Assembly (NCBI GenBank): GCA_002298165.1
Contig: DBMI01000053.1
Coordinates: 1 to 42,833 of the forward strand
Length of the DNA: 42,833 bases
Origin: Desulfarculales bacterium UBA702
Lineage (GTDB): Bacteria > Desulfobacterota > Syntrophobacteria > Syntrophobacterales > Syntrophobacteraceae
Reading direction: 5' to 3'
Shown: positions 8,583 through 16,982 of the stretch, piece by piece
How the letters are laid out: each line of letters starts with the position of its first letter
How positions within the stretch are numbered: position 1 is the stretch's first letter
Made by a program: the position numbers and the translations under genes
Notes under the pieces: generated by a model
Database searches by the model: none
The model's input: the letters and a program-made list of their open reading frames with translations, nothing else
Told to the model about the DNA's origin: nothing

Positions 8583-9677
8583 ATGTCTCTAATGATGAAA
8601 TCTTTCGGTCACATACAAATTCCGATGAAGAGAATTCATCTCGAACTGACAAACGTATGCAATCTCAACTGCGTCTTTTGTCCAAAGTCGGTGATGACAC
8701 GGCCGGCTGGATTCATCGATACCGAGCTTGCAAAAAAAGCCATAAAGGAAATTGCCGAAAATGGTTTATGCGAAAAGATAACCTTCCATGTTATGGGGGA
8801 GCCGACCCTTCATCCGGATTTTTTCGAAATTCTCGATTACGCGGCCCTGCGGGGGCTGGAGGTTGGATTAACCACCAATGGGACCGCGCTCGCAGGGCGG
8901 ACCGGAAAGCGGCTACTCGACTATGAACTCCACCAGGTGGATGTTTCGCTGCAAACCCCCGATGAAAAGTCTTTTGCCCTACGGAAAGCGGGCACATTAA
9001 CTTTCGGGCGCTATCTTGATGGAATAATGGAATTTTTTTCGGCATACCACCACCGGTATCCGAAATCCATATTCAAATTCAGGCTGATGAATACGGCAAT
9101 GAAGTCAAACTCGGGTGATGCAGGTCAAATCTCCGTCATTTCATCAACTGCCGAACTTAGAAATATCGTCGAGAGATATTCAAGAACAATTTACCGCCTG
9201 CTCGGCTTGCCATTTCCAGATTCCGCCCCATTTGAATCAAAGCTGAAATCCCTTGTCCATTACAAATGGAATGTTATTGAGGTGCTCCCCAATGTTTTCT
9301 TCGAAACCTATCTTCTCAGTGGATGGGGTAATGCCTTCGATGATAACGTAACCCCTTTGAGCCGCGGTTACTGTTATGGAATGAGGGATCACTTCGGAAT
9401 CCTCTACAATGGGGACGTTGTGCTGTGCTGTATCGACTATGACGGAAAGACCAAAATCGGCAACATCGGCGATTCGTCGATAACAGACATACTTTCATCG
9501 GATATGCTCGGGGAGATAGTGGACGGGTTCAATGGGTTCAGGCTTGTTCATCCCTACTGCAGGCATTGTCAGGGGAGCAAGTCTGGTTTGGGCCGCGTGG
9601 TAAAACCTGTCGCGGCGGTTTTAGGCCTGAAAGTGCTGAAGCCTTTCTTCTACAAACATACTCGGCTGTTCGAATGA
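8583..9677 (+). CDS. Radical SAM protein with C-terminal SPASM domain
   Basis: A predicted S-adenosylmethionine radical enzyme of 364 residues. The cluster motif CNLNCVFC (CX3CX2C) is at residues 26, 30 and 33 and would hold the [4Fe-4S] cluster that cleaves SAM. The C-terminus has a SPASM-type cysteine pattern, with CYGMRDHFGILYNGD, then VLCCIDYDG and YCRHCQG, for additional clusters. The substrate is unknown; SPASM enzymes modify peptides, proteins or sugars, and no short precursor peptide gene is visible beside it. The frame is open back to 8412 but that part contains the family B hairpin. ATG codons at 8583, 8592 and 8595 are all possible starts, none with a strong binding site. Its relation to the following glycosyltransferases is unclear because 236 bases separate them. 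Confidence 0.85.
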   Translation: MSLMMKSFGHIQIPMKRIHLELTNVCNLNCVFCPKSVMTRPAGFIDTELAKKAIKEIAENGLCEKITFHVMGEPTLHPDFFEILDYAALRGLEVGLTTNGTALAGRTGKRLLDYELHQVDVSLQTPDEKSFALRKAGTLTFGRYLDGIMEFFSAYHHRYPKSIFKFRLMNTAMKSNSGDAGQISVISSTAELRNIVERYSRTIYRLLGLPFPDSAPFESKLKSLVHYKWNVIEVLPNVFFETYLLSGWGNAFDDNVTPLSRGYCYGMRDHFGILYNGDVVLCCIDYDGKTKIGNIGDSSITDILSSDMLGEIVDGFNGFRLVHPYCRHCQGSKSGLGRVVKPVAAVLGLKVLKPFFYKHTRLFE

Positions 9678-9744
9678 CAATGCGGGGTTCTGCTTTCCTG
9701 TTCCCGGCGCGGCAGCTCGCTTCTCCTGAGCTTCACCTTTATAC

Positions 9745-9774
9745 TTGACCTTCTGGGCTTAACTCCAATATGCT
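9745..9774 (+). promoter_or_regulatory. Possible sigma-70 promoter for the GT39-GT2 pair
   Basis: TTGACC (9745-9750) and TATGCT (9769-9774) are separated by 18 bases in the 236-base gap before the GT39 gene. The leader would be about 130 bases. The match is moderate. Confidence 0.35.
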
Positions 9775-9913
9775 CCGTCAGCATTCAGGGCCAGCACTGG
9801 AATTTCAGTCGATGCAACGGCTGGGGCAGTTGGTTGAGCAGCCGGCGCGTGCGCATTTTCTCCCGGGCAATAAACAGGCTGGAAAAAGCCATTTGGAATA
9901 AAAGGAATACTGG

Positions 9914-11593
9914 ATGGGGTCGAGCATAAAAGGCGTGCAAGCCTTCTTTATTCTCATTCTGCTTTGCCTGTTTTTCTACCTGCCGGGCCTGCAAACAATG
10001 CCCCCAACGGACAGGGACGAGTCCAGGTTCGCCCAGGCAACCACGCAGATGCTCGAGAGCCATGATTTTGTCAGAATTCGGTTCCAGGACGAGCCCCGAA
10101 ACAAAAAGCCGGTCGGTATCCACTGGCTCCAGGCGGCATCCGTAGCCATTGCCGGACAGCTCGAAGCTCGCAATATCTGGCCCTACCGCATTCCTTCGCT
10201 TTTTGGAGCAATAGCGGCGGTCCTTTTCACCTTTTCGATGGGCAGGAGGCTGTTTGACAACCTTACGGCCCTTCTGGGATCGGCATTGCTTGCAAGCTCC
10301 GTGATGCTTGTGGCGGAAGCCCACCTCGCTACCACCGATGCCGTCCTGCTTGCAACGGTCGTGGCGTCACAAGCTGCGCTTAGCCGGTATTACCTGAGGT
10401 CCGCCCCCGATGTTCCAGCCGGGATGGGACCTTTCTTGACTTTCTGGACTGCCCAGGCCATCGGAATACTGGTTAAGGGTCCGATAACTCCCGTTATAAG
10501 CCTGCTTACAGTTGTGGCCTTGATAGCGGTGGACAGGAGCTTCAGGTGGCTGCGCGGAATGCGACCCTTGCCCGGACTCCTCATTGTTGCCGCCATCGTA
10601 CTGCCCTGGGGGATTGCCGTTTACCTGGCCCAGGATACCTATTTCCAGGTCGCCTTTGGAGAGGACCTGCTCTCCAAGATGACTTCCGGGCAGGAAACAC
10701 ACGGGTTTCCGCCAGGATGGTATCTGCTGCTGGCTCCTCTCACCCTCTGGCCAGCCTCCTTTTTTGTCATTCCAGCAATGGCAAGGGCATGGAAATCCAG
10801 GTATGTTGGGGCAATAAAGTTTTGCCTGGCATGGATAATCCCTGCCTGGGTGCTTTTTGAGCTTATTCCGACCAAGCTTCCGCACTACCTCCTGCCTGTT
10901 TATCCCGCACTTTGCCTGCTGAGCGGTGAAATGATCACGGCATGCGCGGCGGGAAAGGCGGGTGAACTCAACTCGAAATGGATGCGCTGGGCAGCCATTC
11001 CATGCGCGGTACTCATTGCTGTCCTGGTGACAGGGACATCTGTATTACCCTATCTGACGGAAAGGCGCATCGATCCGGCTTTCATTGTCTCGGGTCTGGC
11101 GGCATGCATTTCCGCCGCGTTGTTTGCACGGGAGTTCAGGTGCGGCCGTTTTATTCGCGCAGCCTGCATAGCCGTGCTGGGCACGGGACTTGTCCTTGGC
11201 CCAATGCTGCAGTGGGGGCTTCCGAGAATGCAATCGGTGTGGCTTAGCAGTTGTGTGGCTCGCGAGGCAAAGCAGTGCGCGCAAAAAAAAGGATCTAACC
11301 TGCTGGTTGCAGCTGTCGGCTATCACGAACCCAGCCTGGTTTTTCTGCTTGGAACCCGAACCCTTTTGACTTCTTCTTCCGAAGCGGCAATGTTTCTGCA
11401 GAACAATCCCACGGGCCTTGCGCTCGTTGCGGACGACAAAGACGAGGAGTTCCGCCGCGAGGCGGCCCGGCTAAAACTTGATGTTGTTCCGGTTAGTACG
11501 ATGCCAGGTTTCAACTACACGACCGGAACGAAGACAGTTTTGTGCATCTATGAACTGGGTTCCCGCCGGAGAGACGGGGAAACCGGCAAATGA
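9914..11593 (+). CDS. GT39/ArnT-like membrane glycosyltransferase
   Basis: A 559-residue polytopic inner-membrane protein of the GT-C fold, resembling protein O-mannosyltransferases and ArnT. Such enzymes transfer a sugar from a polyprenyl-phosphate donor to a periplasmic acceptor such as lipid A or a protein. After the first membrane helix (residues about 9-26) comes TDRDESRFAQAT, with D35-E36 in the position of the catalytic acidic pair of the family. About ten further hydrophobic stretches follow, including a KLPHYLLPVYPA element characteristic of ArnT-like proteins. An AAAGGA site is at 9901-9906. Its stop overlaps the start of the next gene by four bases (ATGA). The sugar and acceptor cannot be read from the sequence. 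Confidence 0.88.
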   Translation: MGSSIKGVQAFFILILLCLFFYLPGLQTMPPTDRDESRFAQATTQMLESHDFVRIRFQDEPRNKKPVGIHWLQAASVAIAGQLEARNIWPYRIPSLFGAIAAVLFTFSMGRRLFDNLTALLGSALLASSVMLVAEAHLATTDAVLLATVVASQAALSRYYLRSAPDVPAGMGPFLTFWTAQAIGILVKGPITPVISLLTVVALIAVDRSFRWLRGMRPLPGLLIVAAIVLPWGIAVYLAQDTYFQVAFGEDLLSKMTSGQETHGFPPGWYLLLAPLTLWPASFFVIPAMARAWKSRYVGAIKFCLAWIIPAWVLFELIPTKLPHYLLPVYPALCLLSGEMITACAAGKAGELNSKWMRWAAIPCAVLIAVLVTGTSVLPYLTERRIDPAFIVSGLAACISAALFAREFRCGRFIRAACIAVLGTGLVLGPMLQWGLPRMQSVWLSSCVAREAKQCAQKKGSNLLVAAVGYHEPSLVFLLGTRTLLTSSSEAAMFLQNNPTGLALVADDKDEEFRREAARLKLDVVPVSTMPGFNYTTGTKTVLCIYELGSRRRDGETGK

Positions 11594-12372
11594 GAGAAAA
11601 CTTGCCCCGGCGCGATCCAGCCGCCGTTGATATATCCATAGTAATTCCCGTAAAGAACGAGTCCGACAACATCATTCCTCTGGCCGCCGAGATTACCGCG
11701 GTTATGGATCCGCAGCCGCATAGCTGGGAGTGCATCTGGGTGGATGATGGATCCACGGACGACACCCTTGCGGCACTTCGCGTGCTTTCCAAATCCGATC
11801 CAAGACACCGCTATCTCTCATTTGAACAAAATGCCGGGCAATCGGCCGCTCTATGGGCCGGATTCATTGAGGCCGACGGAGGAATAATCGCCACAATCGA
11901 CGGCGACGGGCAAAACGATCCGGCCGACATTCCAAAACTTGTCCTGATGTTGGAATCCGGGGCCGCGGACATGGTAAACGGCTACCGTCTTCGGCGCAAG
12001 GATAACACTATCCGCAGGTTTGCATCGTTTGTCGCAAACAGCTTCCGAAATTTCACGACCGGCAGAACTGTCCGGGACACCGGCTGCTCCACCCGCGTCC
12101 TGCGAAGAGAATGCATGGTCTCTCTTCCGCTCTTTACCGGCATGCACCGCTTTCTTCCAACCCTTGTCGCAATGCGGGGATTTAAACTGACGGAAGTCCC
12201 GGTAAACCATCGCCCCAGACTGAAAGGCCGAAGCAAATACTCGATAAATAATCGATTGTGGGTGGGGCTGCTCGATACATTCGGGGTCCTGTGGCTGAGG
12301 AAAAGGGCGCTGAGGTATGGGGTTAAAGAAAAGTCTCGGGAAGCAGCGGCAGACAACCCAATAAAATCTTAG
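11590..12372 (+). CDS. Polyprenyl-phosphate glycosyltransferase-like GT2 (ArnC/DPM1 type)
   Basis: A 260-residue soluble GT-A enzyme of the dolichol-phosphate-mannose synthase group. It has DDGSTD at 52-57 and the metal-binding and catalytic stretch DGDGQNDP at 104-111, typical for transfer of a sugar from a nucleotide donor to a polyprenyl phosphate. The motif RDTGCSTRVLRRE follows near residue 160. Unlike ArnC or GtrB it has no C-terminal membrane helices. Overlap with the GT39 gene by ATGA suggests that this enzyme makes the lipid-linked donor used by GT39, as ArnC does for ArnT; that link is inference. Confidence 0.88.
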   Translation: MRENLPRRDPAAVDISIVIPVKNESDNIIPLAAEITAVMDPQPHSWECIWVDDGSTDDTLAALRVLSKSDPRHRYLSFEQNAGQSAALWAGFIEADGGIIATIDGDGQNDPADIPKLVLMLESGAADMVNGYRLRRKDNTIRRFASFVANSFRNFTTGRTVRDTGCSTRVLRRECMVSLPLFTGMHRFLPTLVAMRGFKLTEVPVNHRPRLKGRSKYSINNRLWVGLLDTFGVLWLRKRALRYGVKEKSREAAADNPIKS

Positions 12373-12513
12373 AAGCAAGCCATTGGAATATGGCATTGCG
12401 AACATTACAAGAGATATCCCTTTATCAACGCCAAAGTATCACGCGCAAATGAATTAATGCCGCAAGAAGTTAGAATATCATCCTTAATCCCCACATTGCA
12501 GCTAAAACTATAT

Positions 12514-13149
12514 TCAGGGAAATACTCCGCAAAGGAAGCTCTCGATTCTTTTCGACAACTCCCGTGTAAAATCCCAGTAGAAATGGTCGCAATTAAGGAT
12601 TATTTCCAGTTGGACCGTGTCACGAATATCTGATTGCCTTGTCAGCCAGTCCTTTAACGACTTCTCCGAACAGAAACCGTCCTTGTTGCCAAGAGTTATC
12701 AAAACGGGCAGGGGTGGCAGGAGCAGGCCATTAAAAGAGATAAAATCGAGCGGTGGGGAAACGAGGCATAGCGATTCGGGAGAAAGCCCAAGGCTCAACG
12801 CCTTCATTACGGTCCATGTTCCATAAGAGTAGCCCGCGAGGTCCAGTTCGCCGGGGTGCAGTTCTTTTAGGTAGTTGCAGATTTCAATAAGGTCCGCGGC
12901 CTCTTTATCGCCCTGGCCCGGCCTTCCACCGCTGGCTCCAACTCCCCTGAAATTATATCGAAGAGTCCCCCATCCACGAGCAGCGAATGCTCGCTGGGTG
13001 GCGGTGACTACATTGTTATCCATGTCCCCGCCGAAGAGTGGATGAGGGTGGCATATAACAACATTTCGGCCGTTGGTGCCGCTCCTGAACATGGCTTCGA
13101 AGTTGATCCGGCCTTCTTCGACCGGTATACGGACAGGGATCTCCGGCAT
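12514..13149 (-). CDS. Alpha/beta hydrolase of the small CocE/NonD-like type
   Basis: A 211-residue cytoplasmic hydrolase without a signal peptide. The oxyanion element is HPHPLFGGDMDNNVV at 34-48, the nucleophile elbow is GYSYG at 106-110 with S108, and the acid/base residues are probably in LGNKDGF and LNCDHFYW. This subgroup is widespread and mostly uncharacterised; members are annotated as dienelactone hydrolase-like or as alpha/beta superfamily hydrolases. A strong binding site AAGGAG precedes the start. It is transcribed divergently from the patatin gene across a 219-base gap. Confidence 0.82.
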   Translation of the reverse strand: MPEIPVRIPVEEGRINFEAMFRSGTNGRNVVICHPHPLFGGDMDNNVVTATQRAFAARGWGTLRYNFRGVGASGGRPGQGDKEAADLIEICNYLKELHPGELDLAGYSYGTWTVMKALSLGLSPESLCLVSPPLDFISFNGLLLPPLPVLITLGNKDGFCSEKSLKDWLTRQSDIRDTVQLEIILNCDHFYWDFTRELSKRIESFLCGVFP

Positions 13150-13368
13150 ACTGCGCTCCTTCGGCTTTCATCTATGGTGGTCGGTTGATTTTTGGGCGCT
13201 GAATGCATAACGAATCGTAAGCCCACATGAACTATGGACTTCCAACCGGCGTTGATGAGTCTTGCCGCCGTGAGCACCACTATATAACAAGCCCGTCTCA
13301 AACGCTAAGGGCCAATTTGCGAATCGAGTCCAGGCCTGGGAAATCGGGCATCGCGAAGAAGGTGATGA

Positions 13369-14328
13369 ATGTCTGGCAGACTTTTCAAAACAGCTCTGGT
13401 GCTTAGTGGAGGATCCGCGAGGGCGCTTTCGCACCTCGGGGTACTCGATGTCATCCAGAGGCGGAAAATGGAAGTGGACCTTATTGTGGGATCGAGCATG
13501 GGGGCGCTGATCGGGGGCCTCTACGCCTACTACCGCGACCCTTCCAGAGTTATAGCTCGGCTTGGCGGCGTCTTGAAAAGCGACCTGTTCATTCGAACCT
13601 CATCGGCAATTGCAGCGGAGGAGCACCCCCAAATTGGGCCGGACGGATTTTTCAACCGCTTTGTATGGCTGTTCAGAAAAGGTGTCTATTACACGCACAC
13701 CATGATCCGCAAGGAGATGGTATCGGAAGAACTATATGAGGAAATAATCGGGGCACTGGTGCCGGACATCCTCATAGAGGACCTTCCGGTCCCGTTCGCA
13801 TGCGTGGCGATGGATCTGATGACGGGCGAAGAAATAGTGATCACAAAGGGGCCGCTCAGGCAGGCCATTGCAGCCAGTTCCGCAATTCCCGGTCTTTTCC
13901 CCGTGGTCGAAATAGACGGCCGCCCTCTGGTTGACGGAGGCTGGGTGGACAACGTGCCGGTCGCCCCCGCAATAGCGCTTGGCGCCCACTTTGTGATCGC
14001 AGTCGATGCCACGTTGGAAATCTCCGGAATTGCCGAATACCCACAATCGGCAATCGAGATAGTCTTCCGCTGTAATGAAATAACCCGGATCGTTCTGACC
14101 CGGCACAGAAAGTCCCATGCCGACGTCTTGGTCTCGCCACATATAGGTCAAATCTTCTGGGCCGATTTCAAGGCAATTGACCGCTGCATGGAAATCGGAA
14201 GGAAAGCATTCGAGGAAGCCATGCCGGAGATCCTGAGTAAAAAGGCAATAAGGCGCGCCATGACGCTTAACGGCCTCCTGCACCCCGCCCGCGTTTCAGG
14301 GTGGCGGCACACGTTCCATGTTCCTTAA
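13369..14328 (+). CDS. Patatin-like phospholipase (RssA/YchK type)
   Basis: A 319-residue lipid acyl hydrolase of the patatin family with a Ser-Asp dyad. The glycine-rich oxyanion loop is LSGGSARALSHLG (residues 12-24), the nucleophile is S43 in GSSMG, and the catalytic aspartate is D189 in VDGGWVDNVPV. No signal peptide or secretion-linked beta-barrel is present, so it is of the short cytoplasmic or membrane-associated bacterial kind. The start is supported by GAAGAAGGTGAT immediately upstream. The substrate is unknown, and no neighbour clearly shares a pathway with it. Confidence 0.88.
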   Translation: MSGRLFKTALVLSGGSARALSHLGVLDVIQRRKMEVDLIVGSSMGALIGGLYAYYRDPSRVIARLGGVLKSDLFIRTSSAIAAEEHPQIGPDGFFNRFVWLFRKGVYYTHTMIRKEMVSEELYEEIIGALVPDILIEDLPVPFACVAMDLMTGEEIVITKGPLRQAIAASSAIPGLFPVVEIDGRPLVDGGWVDNVPVAPAIALGAHFVIAVDATLEISGIAEYPQSAIEIVFRCNEITRIVLTRHRKSHADVLVSPHIGQIFWADFKAIDRCMEIGRKAFEEAMPEILSKKAIRRAMTLNGLLHPARVSGWRHTFHVP

Positions 14329-14685
14329 GATCTAGGATAGCTGTTCAAGAAGTTTACACCTGCCCTCGAAACGCAATCTTCCTCATGGGTTATGCGCTTG
14401 TATTCTCCCGCGGAAATTCAATGGAATCCGATAATTCGGTTGCCTTTTTGCGGTTTACATTGACATTGAAGACAGTTATTAGGAGATCAATCCAGGTTTC
14501 CAGGAAGAACAATAAAGAGCGAAGGACAATGACAGTCATTCGGATGGTATCCTCTTCCCTCTATTTTGTGATGCCCGAAAAATGAACTTTTCGATCAACA
14601 GACCCGTTCACGATGCCGATATATACAAGCGAATCCCGGCGATTCAGGAATAAGCATTACGCAATTCTTTTCGAGGTTACGAAAG
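14329..14685. other. Intergenic region before the polysaccharide cluster
   Basis: This 357-base gap separates the patatin gene from the polysaccharide cluster. An open frame across it (from 14301, overlapping the patatin end) has no family features and no binding site, so I do not call it. The stretch holds a 13-base palindrome AATGACAGTCATT at 14528-14540. It presumably contains the cluster promoter, but no convincing -35/-10 pair was found. Confidence 0.4.
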
Positions 14686-15570
14686 ATGAAGTTTTCGATC
14701 ATCATACCTGCCTGTAATGCTGAATCTACTATACCCGATTTGCTGGATTCCCTTTCGAAACAAAGGTATGTAGAAGATTTCGAGGTGATCGTCGTTGATG
14801 ATTGTTCGAGCGATGCAACGGTCGAGATTTGCAGTGGCTCTGGGTGTACGTTGATTGCTCGCACCAGGAATAGGGGACCGGCAAATTGTCGAAATGTCGG
14901 TGCTGCTCGTGCGATAGGAGAGTACCTGATCTTTACTGACAGCGATTGCGTGGTCCCGTCAGATTGGATCGAAAGTTTCGAACGGGCTCTTTCACTCGGG
15001 GATTCCGACGTGATTATGGGGAAACTGGTTCTCCTTCCGTCGACTGTCGTAGGGGACTCGATTTCCGCACTAGGTTTTCCCGCCGGCGGATCACTTGGCT
15101 TCGAAAAAGTCTGGAGGGTTTCCGAGGAAGGCTACACCAGGACTCTTAGTTCGTGCAATTGTGCAATTAAAAAGGATATCTTCTTCGGGTTGGGCGGGTT
15201 TGACGAATCGTTCCCCTACGCGGGAGGAGAAGATACTTTTCTTGCACACACACTTTTGGAGTCCGGCCACAGGATCAGGTATTGTCCCGAAGTTATTGCT
15301 TATCACCCGGCGAGGAAATCGGTCGGTGAATTTATCCGCTGGCAGTTCAAAAGGGGCATAAGCAGCCTGATTTTTGCCAGGAAGATCAGTCGAAAGAAGG
15401 AGTTCGTTTCATTGCGGCTGTGGTCCACAAAAAACGTGATCAAATATAATTTTCGTGACAAAAAATTTCCGCTCATTTTTTTGCTGCTCGGCCTGAGCTT
15501 TGCCGCGCAAATGAGCGGGTTTCTGTTTGCAAAGTACAAATTGAAAAAGGCAGGTGCATGCGAGTCTTGA
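14686..15570 (+). CDS. Glycosyltransferase family 2
   Basis: A 294-residue GT-A glycosyltransferase, first gene of the polysaccharide cluster. It starts directly with the nucleotide-binding strand KFSIIIPACNAE, followed by DDCSSD at 38-43 and the metal-binding TDSD at 84-87. GGEDTFLAH near residue 180 is the ED-type catalytic base motif of inverting family 2 enzymes. A hydrophobic stretch near the C-terminus (FPLIFLLLGLSFAAQMSGFLF) is long enough to associate with or cross the membrane. The donor and acceptor are unknown. Its last 13 bases overlap the next gene. Confidence 0.88.
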   Translation: MKFSIIIPACNAESTIPDLLDSLSKQRYVEDFEVIVVDDCSSDATVEICSGSGCTLIARTRNRGPANCRNVGAARAIGEYLIFTDSDCVVPSDWIESFERALSLGDSDVIMGKLVLLPSTVVGDSISALGFPAGGSLGFEKVWRVSEEGYTRTLSSCNCAIKKDIFFGLGGFDESFPYAGGEDTFLAHTLLESGHRIRYCPEVIAYHPARKSVGEFIRWQFKRGISSLIFARKISRKKEFVSLRLWSTKNVIKYNFRDKKFPLIFLLLGLSFAAQMSGFLFAKYKLKKAGACES

Positions 15571-16982
15571 TCATCAACCCACCATGGCCCGGAAAAGGCT
15601 TCGGCACAAGATCTCAAAACCGGATCATCAAGCATCGAAGCGACAAATTTCTCCAGTATCCCATTTTTCTGGCGTACAGTGCCGCACAGCTCAAGGCAGC
15701 AGGGCATGAGGTTTCCTACATAGATTCGGTGGTTCAGGAGTTCGATATTCCCCGCACTATCTCCGAGGCTGTGAAAGCCAGGCCGGAAGTGATCTTCATG
15801 GAAACCACCACTCCGTCAATCGTGGCCGACTACGAGAATCTGACCCTGCTAAAGGAAGCCACAAAGGCCACGGTTGTGGTCGGAGGACCTCATAGCACCT
15901 ACTTTCACCGAAAGGTCCTCGAAGAGTGCCCTTCAATCGATGTCGTCATTCGTCATGAATTCGATACTAAAATTTCCGCCGTGGTATCAAACGTCCAAAA
16001 CTTGAACGACGTATCCGGAATCACTTATCGTAAGGGTTCGGAAATTATCGATAACGGAGACGGGGAATTCACAACCAATCTGGATGCCGTTCCTTTTCCC
16101 GACAGGGAGGCCGTTCCGTGGAAGTGGTATCTGGAGGCTTGGTATTCGCGTCAACCTTTCATGAACCTGATGACGTCCAGGGGCTGTCCTTATCACTGCA
16201 GTTTTTGTCTGTGGCCCCAGAGCATGTACGGACACAAGCAACGCTTCCGCAGCGTCGAGAATGTGATTTCCGAGGTCCGCATGCTGGTGGACCGGTATGG
16301 TGTGAAGGAACTGAATATTGACGATGGCACCTTCACAACCAACCGCCAGAGGGTGATCGAATTCTGCCGCAGGGTCCGAGATGAGAAACTAAGTATAATA
16401 TGGACGTGCAACGGTCGAGCCGATACTCTTGATGAACAGATGCTCTCCGAGATGAAAAAAGCCGGATGCAAGATGATCCGTTTGGGAGTGGAAAGCGGCT
16501 CGCAGGAGGTATTGAACAAAATTCGCAAGGGGCTCACCCTGAAGCAGATCGAAGATGGATTCCGCATGGTCAAGAAACACGGGATTCAGGCATTGGGCGG
16601 TTTCATGTTCGGCTTCCCCTACGATTCGCGAAAAACTGTCGAAGAAACAATTAGATTTGCCAAAAAACTTTCTCCCGACCAGGTACAATTCTCGATCTCG
16701 ATGTGTTATCCGGGCACTTCTCTCTATGAGTATGCCAAGGAAAACGATTTGCTGCTGGCCAAAAGCTTCAAGGAATTTGACATGACTTATGGCCCGGTCG
16801 TAAAGACAGTCGATATGGAGCGGGCAGACCTCGAACACATCCTCGCGCGGGCATACAGGGAGTATTATTTCAGGCCGTCATTCATGGTGCAGACGCTCTT
16901 TAATATGGCTGATATGGATGAAATCCGAAGGGTAATGCGGTCGGTGAAGAGCCTCGTAAAGACGATAAGGCTGCATCAATGA
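15558..16982 (+). CDS. B12-binding-type radical SAM protein
   Basis: A 474-residue protein with an N-terminal cobalamin-binding-like Rossmann domain (residues about 1-145, MRVLIINPPWP, VVVGGPHST) and a radical SAM core. The cluster cysteines are C210, C214 and C217 in SRGCPYHCSFC. The core continues with NIDDGTFTTN, RLGVESGSQEVL and GGFMFGFP. The classical B12 motif DXHXXG is not evident, as is usual for many members of this group. Known relatives methylate unactivated carbons or rearrange rings. Lying between two glycosyltransferases and overlapping the first by 13 bases and the second by 4, it probably modifies a sugar or lipid carrier of this pathway; that role is inference. Confidence 0.87.
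   Translation: MRVLIINPPWPGKGFGTRSQNRIIKHRSDKFLQYPIFLAYSAAQLKAAGHEVSYIDSVVQEFDIPRTISEAVKARPEVIFMETTTPSIVADYENLTLLKEATKATVVVGGPHSTYFHRKVLEECPSIDVVIRHEFDTKISAVVSNVQNLNDVSGITYRKGSEIIDNGDGEFTTNLDAVPFPDREAVPWKWYLEAWYSRQPFMNLMTSRGCPYHCSFCLWPQSMYGHKQRFRSVENVISEVRMLVDRYGVKELNIDDGTFTTNRQRVIEFCRRVRDEKLSIIWTCNGRADTLDEQMLSEMKKAGCKMIRLGVESGSQEVLNKIRKGLTLKQIEDGFRMVKKHGIQALGGFMFGFPYDSRKTVEETIRFAKKLSPDQVQFSISMCYPGTSLYEYAKENDLLLAKSFKEFDMTYGPVVKTVDMERADLEHILARAYREYYFRPSFMVQTLFNMADMDEIRRVMRSVKSLVKTIRLHQ

Noticed and set aside
14528..14540. AATGACAGTCATT palindrome as operator
   Set aside because: It is short and isolated, with no promoter identified beside it; chance is likely.
14301..14585. 94-codon frame after the patatin gene
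   Set aside because: It overlaps the patatin end, has no ribosome binding site and no recognisable protein features.
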